From the NCBI RefSeq assembly GCF_000768065.1, contig NZ_JRKM01000001.1, positions 4,384,001 to 4,448,000 of the forward strand: DNA of 64,000 bases. Direction: 5' to 3'. The notes beneath the pieces were generated by a model, which was given only the letters and a program-made list of their open reading frames with translations, did no database searches and was not told the origin of the DNA. Shown here piece after piece: positions 9,582-18,065 of the stretch. The translations under genes and the position numbers were made by a program. Origin of the DNA: Aquabacterium sp. NJ1. Lineage in GTDB: Bacteria > Pseudomonadota > Gammaproteobacteria > Burkholderiales > Burkholderiaceae_C. The first letter of the stretch is position 1. Each line of letters opens with the position of its first letter.

Positions 9582-9866
9582 GGCGTTACTAGGCTAAAGA
9601 TGGAGATTTTGCACTGCCCTGACACCCTTAACGATAAGCGTTGTGCCGGCCCTTGAACGGATGGCCGGCTGGGGTAGCCCGGGTGGACAATATTGTTACG
9701 GTGTGTTAGGTCTCTGGGTTGTCGCCAAGGTAGCTTATGGGTTCGTCTAACTCGAAAGGAAGGGGTGGACGAAGACTAAGGCAGGCGGGATGGGTCAAAG
9801 CTAGGGGATTGCATGGGCACCCCTTCATGTGAATGGGGTGGCACCGATGGGGTGCGATTTCGCGAG
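9582..9866. other. Intergenic region upstream of the ABC-exporter operon
   Basis: 285 bases between the AraC gene end and the adaptor start, both on the minus strand. The operon promoter should lie here, but I see no convincing -35/-10 pair. A hairpin-capable pair, CACCCC (9819-9824) and GGGGTG (9835-9840), sits just downstream of the AraC stop and could help termination, but it lacks a T-run. I see no small gene. Confidence 0.4.
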
Positions 9867-10919
9867 TCAGCGCGCCCTGGCTGCGCGGTTGCCGATGCCG
9901 GCGCGCAGGCGCTGCTTGCGGTATTGGCCTGGCGTCATGCCTGTCCAGCGCTTGAAAGCGTGGTGAAAGCTCGACTGCGTGGCAAAGCCCAGCCTGTGGG
10001 CCATGTCGATGAGCGTGATGTCAACGTCCCCCATGTAGAGCAGCACCTGCGCATGGCGCATGCGGTCGAGCAGGCTGCGGAAGTTCAGCCCGTTTTCTTC
10101 GAGCCTGGTCTGCAGCGTGCGCACGGACACGCCGGCCTCAGCGGCGATGTCGTCGAGGTTGATCTGGCCGTTCTCCAGTCGGGGTTTGATGATGCGCTCG
10201 ATCTTGTGCACGAAGCTGGTCGAGGTGTCTTGCAGCGCGGCCATCTCGGCCATGAGCTGGGCTCGCAGCGTTTCCTGCACGCCGTGGTCCCCGCGCGAAA
10301 CGGGCAGGGTTTCGTATTCGGCCGGGCCACGCAGGCATGAGCGTGGCGCGTTGAAGCTCAGCGTGCCGCCAAAGGTCTTTTGCAGCGCGGCCAGCAGCGG
10401 AGGGGCGGGCGTTTCGAAGGCGAAGTCGGCGTCGAATTGCAGGTCCGCGCGGCGCGACAGCCAGCGTGCATGCCAGCACATGGTGGCCAGGGTGAGGCGC
10501 TCCAGTGCGGGCGAGCTGTGGGCGCTCAAGGGGCGCATGGCGATTTCGAAGCGCTCACCCACGAGTTCGGCGTCCAGTGAATAGACGTCGTTGAGCAGGT
10601 TGTAGAACTGCGCCAGTGATTCAGCGGCCTCGCGCAGGTTGTGGCTGGCCATGGTGATGAAGCCGATGGGGCCGGTGTCCCAGGGTTTCACGAACTCGGC
10701 CATGCGCAGGGCCACGTCGCGTTCACTGGGGCGCTGGGCTTGCTCGACCAGGCCTTCCCACTCTTCGATGGGGCGGCGGGTATTGGGGTCCAGTGCGGTC
10801 AGCGCTTGCAGGTAGTCGCTGCCGAAGAGGATGTCTACGTCGATGCCGTCCTGCTTGAGGCAGTCAATCAGCATCAACAGGTAGCCCAGGTGCACGGTGC
10901 ACAGGCTGGCTTCGGACAT
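9867..10919 (-). CDS. AraC-family regulator with arabinose-binding-like N-terminus
   Basis: 350 residues. The N-terminal two thirds resemble the sensor domain of OruR/ArgR-like AraC proteins (PF12625 type). The C-terminal 100 residues carry two helix-turn-helix units: IAAEAGVSVRTLQTRL, and DMAHRLGFATQSSFHHAFKR followed by WTGMTPGQYRKQ, the standard AraC signature. It starts three bases after the stop of the membrane-anchored unknown, so the two are probably cotranscribed. Likely targets are the divergent lipase-like gene or the downstream exporter operon; this is inference from position. Confidence 0.85.
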   Translation of the reverse strand: MSEASLCTVHLGYLLMLIDCLKQDGIDVDILFGSDYLQALTALDPNTRRPIEEWEGLVEQAQRPSERDVALRMAEFVKPWDTGPIGFITMASHNLREAAESLAQFYNLLNDVYSLDAELVGERFEIAMRPLSAHSSPALERLTLATMCWHARWLSRRADLQFDADFAFETPAPPLLAALQKTFGGTLSFNAPRSCLRGPAEYETLPVSRGDHGVQETLRAQLMAEMAALQDTSTSFVHKIERIIKPRLENGQINLDDIAAEAGVSVRTLQTRLEENGLNFRSLLDRMRHAQVLLYMGDVDITLIDMAHRLGFATQSSFHHAFKRWTGMTPGQYRKQRLRAGIGNRAARAR

Positions 10920-10922
10920 GGG

Positions 10923-11720
10923 TCAGTGGGTCGATGTGGCGCCTGAGGGGTCCAGCAGGCTGCGGCGCGGGGTATCGGCACGCGCCTCCAGCTGCAGGGT
11001 GTTGGTCGCCTCAGTCGTTTCGGGCTCATGGGCGGCCTGGCTGGGCTTTTGTTGCTGCTGGAATGATTGCGCGGCAGATTGCGCCGTCAGTTCGCTCTGA
11101 TCGATGATGGGCGCCTGCTTCTCCAGTTCGGTGCGGGCCTCGGCCAGGCGAGAGCGTTGCAATCGAGGGTTGGGCTCCAGATCCTGGACGAGTGCCTTGG
11201 CCATCATCAGGGCCTGGCGGCCCAGCAGTTCACCGCGGCTGTAGTGATCGGGTAGCACCTTCAGCAAGTGCTGGCCCAAGGTGGCACGCTCACTGTTCAT
11301 CGGCCCGTTCTGCAACTCGTTCCACAGCGCAACGCGCTTCTGGAACCGGCTGTGGTCTACCAGGCGGTTGAGTTCGCCATCTTTGTCCGGGTGATCGACA
11401 AGGGTCGACTCGATCGCCTGAATTTCTTGTTCGCTGGGCTCGGTGGCCAGTACCCACTTGGGCTGGTCAGAAGCGGGCAGCGTGGCTTCGCGCCCGGCAG
11501 GGCCAAAGTTGCCGCGGCCAGGCTGGACCCAGCCTGCAAACAGGGGGCGGTTGATCGTGGCCTCTTCTTCTGCCTGAGGCGCTTGTTGTTCGTCACCGGG
11601 CCACGCAAGGCCGATGACTGCCAGGAGCGCCGCCGTGACCACGCCTGCCGCTGCCATCCTGACTGGCCGAGACAGCCTCGGCGCAGAGGTGGTACTGCCG
11701 GTCGTGGATGAAATGTTCAT
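10923..11720 (-). CDS. Membrane-anchored protein of unknown function
   Basis: 265 residues with one predicted membrane helix (about 22-42), so most of it is probably periplasmic. The middle (95-210) is helical and charged. The C-terminal 60 residues are rich in glutamine, alanine and serine. AGAGGA precedes the ATG at 11720. I do not recognise the family. It stands opposite a lipase-like hydrolase and just upstream of an AraC gene. A lipase-foldase (LifO-like) role was considered because of the single N-terminal anchor and helical body, but no LifO motif is visible. Confidence 0.5.
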   Translation of the reverse strand: MNISSTTGSTTSAPRLSRPVRMAAAGVVTAALLAVIGLAWPGDEQQAPQAEEEATINRPLFAGWVQPGRGNFGPAGREATLPASDQPKWVLATEPSEQEIQAIESTLVDHPDKDGELNRLVDHSRFQKRVALWNELQNGPMNSERATLGQHLLKVLPDHYSRGELLGRQALMMAKALVQDLEPNPRLQRSRLAEARTELEKQAPIIDQSELTAQSAAQSFQQQQKPSQAAHEPETTEATNTLQLEARADTPRRSLLDPSGATSTH

Positions 11721-11938
11721 GTGCTGCGGTCCTCTCTTGCGGCGGGACTGTGCAGCCTTGTCCTGCCGGTGTCATGTCGTGTTTTCCCGGGGCCAGGAAA
11801 AAAGCGTTTCCAGGTGTTTCCCATGGTCTGCGTTCAGGCGCAAAACATTTGCATGTGCAGACAAGACAGCTTACCTCGACTTCGACAAGATGCGCGCTGG
11901 CCTTCTACGTGGTGCGACACGGTGAAGGAGGCCATTGA
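11721..11938. promoter_or_regulatory. Divergent promoter region between the anchored unknown and the lipase-like gene
   Basis: 218 bases that must carry both promoters. It is more A+T-rich around 11800-11890 than the genes beside it. On the plus side AAGGAGG (11925-11931) lies seven bases before the ATG at 11939 and fixes that start. I could not identify clear promoter hexamers or an AraC half-site pair by eye. Confidence 0.4.
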
Positions 11939-12844
11939 ATGAATGGCAAACAGTACATGAGCATGTTGAACGAGACGATCCTGACCCGAGATGGTTTGAA
12001 GTTGATGCGGCGGCACTGGCGCGTGGCCCGGCCCAGAGGCACCGTGGTGCTGGTGCACGGCATCGCCGAGCACAGTGGGCGCTACCACCATGTGGCGGCG
12101 CAACTCAATGAGTGGGGCTGGTCCGTCGAGAGCTATGACCAGCGCGGGCATGGCCAATCGGCGGGGCCGAGAGGCCGTCTGCAGCGCGATGATGATCTGG
12201 TGCGGGACCTGGCTGCTGTGGTGGCGCAGGTCCGCGCCGAGCAGCCCTGCGGACCGCTGTTGTTGATGGGGCACAGCATGGGCGGTTTGATCGTGGGGTG
12301 TTATGCCGCCGATTTGCTGGAACCTCGTTCCCCTGATGCGCCAACCGACGTTGATGCCGTGATCATGATTTCGCCAGCTCTGGCTGTGCCCATGAACTGG
12401 TTTCGGCGCTTGCTCATGGCCACGATGGGGCGCCTGACGCCGGACTTGTGCGCGAGAACCGGCTTCAACCCCAAGGCAATTTGTCGCGATGAGGCGGTTG
12501 TGAACGCCTACCGCGGCGACCCGTTGGTGCACGACCGCATCAGCCCGCGTCTGGCTCGTTTCATCCTGGAGGGCGGCGGTTATGTGCGTGCGCTGGCCGA
12601 TCAGTGGGACAAGCCTACCGCCTTGCTCTACGCTGGCGCCGATGACATCGTGGACCCTCTTGGTGCCAGGCAGTTCGCGGACGCCGCACCAGCCCTGGTT
12701 CACACCCGGTGCTTTCCTCACATGGCGCACGAGATCCTCAACGAACCGGATCAGGTCATGGTGTTCCATGCCCTGCACGCCTGGCTGGAGGCACGCTTTG
12801 CGCGTTCGCCGACGCGTGCAGGAGATCGCCTGAACGCCGCTTGA
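11939..12844 (+). CDS. Alpha/beta hydrolase, monoacylglycerol-lipase/lysophospholipase type
   Basis: 301 residues with the Hydrolase_4 pattern: HGIAEHSGRY oxyanion loop, YDQRGHGQS, and nucleophile elbow GHSMGG (serine at about 113). An aspartate in YAGADDIVDP and a histidine in FPHMAHEI complete the triad. There is no signal peptide, so it acts in the cytosol on monoglycerides or lysophospholipids, or on a similar ester. The start is set by a strong ribosome site seven bases upstream. It is divergent from the AraC-linked unknown. Confidence 0.82.
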   Translation: MNGKQYMSMLNETILTRDGLKLMRRHWRVARPRGTVVLVHGIAEHSGRYHHVAAQLNEWGWSVESYDQRGHGQSAGPRGRLQRDDDLVRDLAAVVAQVRAEQPCGPLLLMGHSMGGLIVGCYAADLLEPRSPDAPTDVDAVIMISPALAVPMNWFRRLLMATMGRLTPDLCARTGFNPKAICRDEAVVNAYRGDPLVHDRISPRLARFILEGGGYVRALADQWDKPTALLYAGADDIVDPLGARQFADAAPALVHTRCFPHMAHEILNEPDQVMVFHALHAWLEARFARSPTRAGDRLNAA

Positions 12845-12941
12845 TGCTTGTTGGCCAGGGGCCTCGCCATACGGCGCCGCGCTCAGGTGGCCGTATCATG
12901 GCTTCACCGCGCCTTGCGCTTGCTTGCGGCCACCCGATCAG

Positions 12942-13655
12942 ATGCTTCCTTCGATCCACTTTCATCATGTCGAGTCGGCCGAGGTGCTGGCGCAGGATCT
13001 TGCTGAGTTTGTGGCCCAGCGGCTGCGAGAGGGGTTGGCCACCCGTGGGCAGGCTTTGCTTGTGGTGTCGGGCGGCAGCACCCCCATGCCGTTCTTCAAG
13101 GCCTTGTCCGGCATGGCCCTGGACTGGTCTGGCGTGTGGGTGACCCTGGCTGACGAGCGCTGGCTGCCGCCTGATCATGCCTACAGCAACGAGCGCCTGG
13201 TGCGCCAGGGGCTGCTGCAGGGGCAGGCTGCTCAAGCCCGCCTTCTGCCTCTCTTCAACGGCGCGGCCTCGCCCGAGGCGGCTCAGGTGGCCGTGGAGGG
13301 CGCCCTGGCCAGCCTGCCCTGGCCGGCCGATGTGGTGGTGCTGGGCATGGGCGGCGACGGGCACACGGCCTCCTTGTTTCCGCATGCGCCCGAGCTGGCC
13401 GCGGCACTGGCCGAGGGTGAGGGCCCGCGCTGTCTGCCGGTGGCGGTGCCTGCCGCGCCCAATGTGCCCGTGCCACGTTTGAGCCTGACGCGCCGCGCCT
13501 TGCTGGACACGCGGCAGCTTGTCGTCCACATCACCGGCGCATCCAAGCTGGCCTTGGTCGAACAAGCCATGCAGGAAGGGCCTGTGGCGCCATGGCCGAT
13601 CCGACTGGCCTTGCATCAAAGTCGTGTGCCGTGCGAGGTGTTCCATGCTGCATGA
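12942..13655 (+). CDS. pgl: 6-phosphogluconolactonase
   Basis: 237 residues from the ATG at 12942; an in-frame TTG at 12924 is less likely. It has the SugarP_isomerase/6PGL signatures VVSGGSTPMPFF, TLADERWLPPDHAYSNE and LGMGGDGHTASLFP. It hydrolyses 6-phosphoglucono-lactone to 6-phosphogluconate in the oxidative pentose phosphate and Entner-Doudoroff routes. It overlaps the start of the glucokinase gene by 11 bases, so the two are translationally coupled. Confidence 0.93.
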   Translation: MLPSIHFHHVESAEVLAQDLAEFVAQRLREGLATRGQALLVVSGGSTPMPFFKALSGMALDWSGVWVTLADERWLPPDHAYSNERLVRQGLLQGQAAQARLLPLFNGAASPEAAQVAVEGALASLPWPADVVVLGMGGDGHTASLFPHAPELAAALAEGEGPRCLPVAVPAAPNVPVPRLSLTRRALLDTRQLVVHITGASKLALVEQAMQEGPVAPWPIRLALHQSRVPCEVFHAA

Positions 13656-14607
13656 CTACCCCAAGCTGCTGGGCGACATCGGCGGCACCAATGTGAGGCT
13701 GGCCCTGAAGCTGTCGCCAGAGGGCGAGATTGGCCACATCGTCAACATGAAGCTGCGTGACCACGCGGATGCTGCTTCCGCCATCGAGCACTATCTGGCG
13801 CAAGTGGGCGCAGCCAGCGGCCCCATGCGGCCGCGTACGGGCTGTCTGGGTGTGGCGGGGCCGGTGCAGGGCGATCACCTGAAGCTGTTCAATGCGCCGT
13901 GGGGCTTTTCCATCGAGGGCTTGCGGCAGGCTTTGGGCCTGGCGCGGCTGCGGGTGCTCAATGACTTCACCGTGCTGGCCCTGGCCTTGCCGCATCTGCC
14001 CAAGGCCGAGTTGCGTCAGATCGGTGGTGGCGAGCCCGTGGCCGGTATGACCATGGGCCTGATCGGCGCGGGAACCGGCCTGGGTGTATCCGGCCTGGTG
14101 CCCAATCTGCAAGGTGAGATGTCACCGATCGCGGGTGAGGGCGGGCATGTGACGCTGGCCCCTTCCGATGACGATGAGGAGCGCCTGATCGCGCTGTTGC
14201 GGCATCGGTTCGGCCATGTGTCTGCCGAGCGTGTGTTGTCCGGCTCCGGGCTGGTGGTGCTGTATGAAGCGCATGCGCAACTGGCGGGCAAGCCCGTCGA
14301 GCCGCTGGCACCTGCGGATGTGACGCAGCGTGGCCTGGCGGGCCAATGCGCACTGTGCGAGGCGGCGCTGAACAGCTTCTGCCTGTTCATGGGCACGGTG
14401 GCGTCCAACCTGGCCGTGTCGCTGGGGGCCCAGGGCGGCCTGTTCATTGGCGGCGGCATCGTGCCGCTGTTGGGTGATTTCTTCGAGCGCTCCGGTTTTC
14501 GGGCGCGTTTTGATGCCAAGGGGCGCTACACCGATTACATGCGGCGCATCCCCGTGTTCGTGATCCACACGGCGTACCCGGGCTTGATCGGGGCGGCGCA
14601 GGCTTGA
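13645..14607 (+). CDS. glk: Glucokinase
   Basis: 320 residues from the ATG at 13645. The phosphate-binding loop LLGDIGGTNVRLAL is near the N-terminus, the LNDFTVLALALP segment contains the catalytic aspartate, and GAGTGLGVSGLVP and EGGHVTLAP are the other family markers. It is of the ROK-unrelated proteobacterial Glk type (PF02685). It phosphorylates glucose with ATP and supplies glucose-6-phosphate to the route served by the overlapping pgl gene. The usual neighbours zwf, edd and eda are not in the window. Confidence 0.93.
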   Translation: MLHDYPKLLGDIGGTNVRLALKLSPEGEIGHIVNMKLRDHADAASAIEHYLAQVGAASGPMRPRTGCLGVAGPVQGDHLKLFNAPWGFSIEGLRQALGLARLRVLNDFTVLALALPHLPKAELRQIGGGEPVAGMTMGLIGAGTGLGVSGLVPNLQGEMSPIAGEGGHVTLAPSDDDEERLIALLRHRFGHVSAERVLSGSGLVVLYEAHAQLAGKPVEPLAPADVTQRGLAGQCALCEAALNSFCLFMGTVASNLAVSLGAQGGLFIGGGIVPLLGDFFERSGFRARFDAKGRYTDYMRRIPVFVIHTAYPGLIGAAQA

Positions 14608-14638
14608 TCGCGGTGCGCGCCCGCAGATCATCCTCGGC

Positions 14639-15754
14639 TTATTCGGCCTGCAAACTGGGCTGCAGCTTGGCCGGCGTGCTGGGGAACGAGTGGCGCACGA
14701 TGCGCCAGATCACCTGGCTGAACTGCTTGACCATCGAACCCGTGTTGTAGCGCACGCCATAACGGGCGCAGATCTCGCGCACATGCGGCGCCATTTCAGC
14801 GTAGCGGTTGGCGGGCACATCGGGGAACAGGTGGTGCTCGATCTGGTGGCTGAGGTTGCCCGTCATGATGTGCAGCAGCTTGCTGCCCGACAGGTTGGAC
14901 GAACCCAGGACCTGGCGCAGGTACCACTGCCCGCGGGTCTCGTTCTTGACGATGCTCTTGGGGAAGGTCTGGGCGTCCGTGGTGAAGTGGCCGCAGAAGA
15001 TCACGGTGTAGGTCCAGACATTGCGGATGCCGTTGGCCACCAGGTTGCCCAGGAACACGGACCAGAAGGCGGGCCAGGCCAGCAAGGGGAAGACGAGGTA
15101 ATCGCGGATGAGCTGGCGGCGGCTCTTGCGCAGCACCGGTGCGGACTCCTTGAGCAACTGGCGCCAGGTGATGCGGCCGATGAAGACGCGGCCCAGGCGC
15201 AGGTCCTGCACGGCCACGCCCCACTGGAACAGCAGCGCGAAGATCACGGCGTACAGCGGTTGCAGCAAGGCGGCGGGGTACCACTTCTGCTCGGGGAACA
15301 GGCGCAGCACGTCGTAGCCGATGTCGTCGTCCATGCCGTGCACATTGGTGTACGTGTGGTGACGGAAGTTGTGCGTCTTGATCCAGTTGGCGCTGGTGCC
15401 CACGATGTCCCACTCAAAGGTCTTGCCGTTGAATTTCGGGTCATTCATCCAGTCGAACTGGCCGTGGATGACGTTGTGGCCCAGTTCCATGTTGTCCAGG
15501 ATCTTGGAGATGCCCAGGATGACCGCGCCGGCCAGCCAGGTGGTCCACAACCAGCCTTCGGGCATGAGGATGCCGGCCATCAGCAGGCCACGGCCCAGGA
15601 CTTCCGTCCAGCGCACGGCGGCGAAGATGCGGCGGATGTAGCGGGCGTCGCGGTCGCCGAGGTCGGCCACGGTGCGGGCGCGCAGGGCGTCGATTTCAGC
15701 GCCGAAATGCTGGAGTTCGTCAGCGGTCAGGGGGCGGCGGAGGGCTTGGCTCAT
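14639..15754 (-). CDS. Membrane fatty-acid desaturase, DesB-like
   Basis: 371 residues with the three histidine clusters of the di-iron desaturases: HNVIH (93-97), HNFRHH (128-133) and HQIEHH (303-308). Membrane segments lie at about 55-85 and 165-245. The HQIEHH form puts it with the acyl-CoA/acyl-lipid group rather than the stearoyl-ACP group. Its electron donor is encoded 16 bases upstream in the same operon and a FabR-like repressor lies beyond. That arrangement matches the desT-desCB system of Pseudomonas, which places a delta-9 double bond in existing acyl chains. Confidence 0.88.
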   Translation of the reverse strand: MSQALRRPLTADELQHFGAEIDALRARTVADLGDRDARYIRRIFAAVRWTEVLGRGLLMAGILMPEGWLWTTWLAGAVILGISKILDNMELGHNVIHGQFDWMNDPKFNGKTFEWDIVGTSANWIKTHNFRHHTYTNVHGMDDDIGYDVLRLFPEQKWYPAALLQPLYAVIFALLFQWGVAVQDLRLGRVFIGRITWRQLLKESAPVLRKSRRQLIRDYLVFPLLAWPAFWSVFLGNLVANGIRNVWTYTVIFCGHFTTDAQTFPKSIVKNETRGQWYLRQVLGSSNLSGSKLLHIMTGNLSHQIEHHLFPDVPANRYAEMAPHVREICARYGVRYNTGSMVKQFSQVIWRIVRHSFPSTPAKLQPSLQAE

Positions 15755-15770
15755 GTCTGTCTTGTCTCTC

Positions 15771-16955
15771 TCAGATGTCCAGCGAGATGTCGGTCACGGC
15801 GCGGCTGATGCACAGGCGCACCTGGGTGTCAGGCTCGGTGTCCTGGTCACCCGTGTTGATGTGGCTGGTGGTGCCTTCGTGCTTGGTGCACACGCAGGTG
15901 TTGCAGATGCCCATGCGGCAACCGGAGGCGGGGTTCATGCCGGCTTGTTCCAGCGCGACCAGCAGCGATTGGCCGGAGGACACGTCCAGCGCGCGGCCGC
16001 TCTTGCGCAGTTGCACGCGCACGGTGGTGATCGCTTCTGGTGCCAGCGCGGGTGCGGCCGGCGTGAAGCCTTCTGCCAGGAAGCTGCGGGCCTTGTCAGC
16101 CGTCAAGGTGCGTGCCGCTTCGATGAAGCCGCCGGGGCCGCAGGCGTAGATCTGGCGTTCGGGCAGATCCTGGATCAGCTCGGCCAATTGCTCGGCGCTG
16201 ATCAGGCCACGGGCCTCGTCGGCCAGCGTCTGGGCTTCGTGGGTCAGCACGACCTGCAGCTTGAAGTTGGCGTGGCGCTGGGCGAGTTCACGCAATTCGC
16301 GCAGGAAGCACAACTCGGCACGGGTCTTGGCCCAGTAGATCAGGCTCAGGTCGACCGGCATGCCCTGCGTGGCCAGCTGCCGCGTCAGGCTCATCAGCGG
16401 GGTGATGCCGCTGCCGGCAGCCAGGAACAGCCACTTGCCCTGTGGGTGGGCGTTCAGCGTCATCTCGCCAAAGGCCGTGCCCAGCTCCAGCACGTCACCG
16501 GCGCGGATGTCGCGGCACAGGTGGGTGCTCAGCTTGCCGCCTTCGACGCGCTTGACCGTGATCTCGATGCGCCCGTCGCGGCCGGGCACGTTGGTGATGC
16601 TGTAGCTGCGGGTGGTGCGCCGGCCATTGATCTCGGCGCTCACATTGATGTGCTGGCCGGGGCGCACCTTGCTGCAGTGGCGGTTGGGCTGGAGCACCAG
16701 GGTGATGGCGTCTTGTGCTTCCACGCGGCGGTCCACCACGCGGGCCAGGGGGCGAGCCCAGGACCAGGCCGGGTTGATCAGGCCAGCCCAGAAATCGAAC
16801 ACCGACGGCTCGATCAAGGGCGCGACCAGCCTTTGCAGGGGGCCGGCACCAGGGCCGACCGAGGAGGTGGGGGCAGAAACGGACACGTGGGCAGCTTTCA
16901 AAAACAGGGCGGCGGGCTGGTCAGCCTGCGGATGCGCGCAAGTATACGCAAGCAT
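15771..16955 (-). CDS. Ferredoxin-type reductase (FAD/NAD(P)/2Fe-2S), DesC-like
   Basis: About 394 residues. An FAD-binding barrel comes first, with RTTRSYSITN, then an NAD(P) domain (LAAGSGITPLMS, ACGPGGFIEAA). A C-terminal 2Fe-2S domain has CRMGICNTCVC and a fourth cysteine in RLCISRAV. It should pass electrons to the desaturase encoded downstream. The start is uncertain. The ATG at 16955 overlaps a 16-bp palindrome and lacks a clear ribosome site; the frame stays open to 17024, but that would abut the divergent repressor start. Confidence 0.85.
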   Translation of the reverse strand: MLAYTCAHPQADQPAALFLKAAHVSVSAPTSSVGPGAGPLQRLVAPLIEPSVFDFWAGLINPAWSWARPLARVVDRRVEAQDAITLVLQPNRHCSKVRPGQHINVSAEINGRRTTRSYSITNVPGRDGRIEITVKRVEGGKLSTHLCRDIRAGDVLELGTAFGEMTLNAHPQGKWLFLAAGSGITPLMSLTRQLATQGMPVDLSLIYWAKTRAELCFLRELRELAQRHANFKLQVVLTHEAQTLADEARGLISAEQLAELIQDLPERQIYACGPGGFIEAARTLTADKARSFLAEGFTPAAPALAPEAITTVRVQLRKSGRALDVSSGQSLLVALEQAGMNPASGCRMGICNTCVCTKHEGTTSHINTGDQDTEPDTQVRLCISRAVTDISLDI

Positions 16956-16969
16956 AGACAATTGTCTAT
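16954..16969. promoter_or_regulatory. Perfect 16-bp palindrome, likely operator of the FabR-like repressor
   Basis: ATAGACAATTGTCTAT is an exact inverted repeat in the short gap between the divergent desaturase operon and the repressor gene. TetR-family dimers bind such sites, and FabR/DesT proteins are known to repress unsaturated-fatty-acid genes from a site at the promoter. It overlaps the proposed start codon of the reductase gene, so the true start may lie further downstream or the message may be leaderless. Confidence 0.6.
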
Positions 16970-17023
16970 ACACTTGTGCATTAATTGCTGACGATATGAT
17001 GTCGGACCTTCTGATCGGCATCA

Positions 17024-17677
17024 ATGAGTACGAACCTGTCCCCTGTTCAGGTGGCCACCCCCGGCCGCAAACCGGTGATCTCCCGCGAGGACATCATGAC
17101 GGCGGCGCTCAAGCTGGTGGGGCCGCACCGCAGCGTGTCTTCCTTGAGCTTGCGCGAGGTGGCCCGGGAAGCGGGCATCGCGCCTAACAGCTTTTACCGA
17201 CAGTTTCGCGATATGGACGAACTGGCGGTCGCCCTGATCGAGCGCGCCGGTGAATCCCTGCGCCAGATCATTGGTGAAGCGCGCCAGCGGGCCACCTCGG
17301 ACCGCAGTGTGGTGCGTGGCTCGGTCGAAGCCTTCATGGAGCAATTGCACACAGACGATCGCCTGCTGCAGATCCTGCTGCGCGAAGGCACGGTTGGGTC
17401 GGATGCGTTCAAGCAGGCGGTGGACAGGCAGCTCAATTTCTTTGAGGAAGAGCTGAAGCTGGACTTGATTCGCCTGGCCGAGGCCAACAAGACCGGCCTG
17501 TTCGAGCCGGCTTTGACCGCCAAGGCCATCACGCGGCTGGTGTTCACCATGGGCGCCACGGCCATGGACCTGCCTCAGGACAAATACGCCGAGCTCACCG
17601 AGCAGGTGGTGCTGATGGTCCGAATGATCGTGACCGGCACGCAGACGCTGGCGGTGACGGGCGCGCCGGACCGTTAA
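17024..17677 (+). CDS. fabR: TetR-family repressor, FabR/DesT-like
   Basis: 217 residues. The helix-turn-helix region SLSLREVAREAGIAPNSFYR, followed by FRDMDELA, is nearly identical to that of E. coli FabR. The C-terminal ligand domain has the FMEQL and LLREG pattern. FabR and DesT sense the ratio of saturated to unsaturated acyl-CoA or acyl-ACP and repress unsaturated fatty-acid genes. The gene is divergent from the desaturase/reductase operon, with the palindrome at 16954-16969 in between, so control of that operon and of itself is likely. Confidence 0.85.
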   Translation: MSTNLSPVQVATPGRKPVISREDIMTAALKLVGPHRSVSSLSLREVAREAGIAPNSFYRQFRDMDELAVALIERAGESLRQIIGEARQRATSDRSVVRGSVEAFMEQLHTDDRLLQILLREGTVGSDAFKQAVDRQLNFFEEELKLDLIRLAEANKTGLFEPALTAKAITRLVFTMGATAMDLPQDKYAELTEQVVLMVRMIVTGTQTLAVTGAPDR

Positions 17678-17682
17678 AAAAA

Positions 17683-17812
17683 TTCAGTCCCCCCACCCAC
17701 CTGGGTAAACACATGAACTGCACATTGCCATGCAGCCGGGAGCGATGCTGCACCAGTGGAGAGATCGGCGCTGGAGCAGGCCCGGGCGGGCTGGGTCTTT
17801 GGGGGGACTGAA
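17683..17812. repeat. 130-bp element bounded by 13-bp perfect inverted repeats
   Basis: TTCAGTCCCCCCA (17683-17695) is the exact reverse complement of TGGGGGGACTGAA (17800-17812). The interior can form a further hairpin from TGCAGC and GCTGCA. Short A-runs flank both ends, but I see no clear target duplication. It could be a small non-autonomous mobile element, a structured RNA, or a two-sided terminator between the convergent fabR-like and Cro-like genes. No coding sequence is convincing inside it. Confidence 0.5.
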
Positions 17813-17837
17813 CAAAACGTGTTGAAGGCCCGGACGA

Positions 17838-18065
17838 TCAGGCCCTCAACACCCACCAATTGACGCGCGGGTTGAGTTGCTCGCAGCGCACCTCGCGCTT
17901 GACGATGTATTCGATGGTGGGGCAGTGCTCAGCCGGGACCACCGGCGCCTGGGTCAGCCAGTAATGCACGTGCGCCTGCGTGATCCCGTTGCCGATTTCG
18001 CGTGCCAGCCTCGTTTGTGAGCCGACGATGCCAATCGCCTTCAGTAAGGCTTCCTGCGGTGTCAT
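17838..18065 (-). CDS. Small Cro/YdaS-like DNA-binding protein
   Basis: 75 residues from the ATG at 18065, which has AGGAGG about eight bases upstream. The sequence ALLKAIGIVGSQTRLAREIG, then GITQAHVHYWL, fits the YdaS/Cro-like helix-turn-helix family. VPAEHCPTIEYIV follows, which in YdaS proteins forms the last helix. It is divergent from a CI-like gene, the classic immunity-switch arrangement, yet no other phage gene is nearby. Role: probably an antagonistic repressor of the shared control region. Confidence 0.75.
   Translation of the reverse strand: MTPQEALLKAIGIVGSQTRLAREIGNGITQAHVHYWLTQAPVVPAEHCPTIEYIVKREVRCEQLNPRVNWWVLRA

Noticed and set aside
6433-9656. Long plus-strand frames opposite the ABC exporter genes
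   Set aside because: Low-complexity histidine/glycine/aspartate translations; the minus-strand Walker and coupling-helix motifs decide the matter.
9819-9840. Terminator for the AraC gene
   Set aside because: A stem can form but there is no T-run on either strand.
10923-11720. Lipase foldase (LifO) assignment for the anchored unknown
   Set aside because: Anchor plus helical body fit in outline only; LifO motifs are absent and the neighbouring lipase-like enzyme has no signal peptide, so it would not need a periplasmic foldase.
17674-17859. Small minus-strand frame across the inverted-repeat element
   Set aside because: It overlaps the Cro-like gene end, has no ribosome site and no recognisable protein features.
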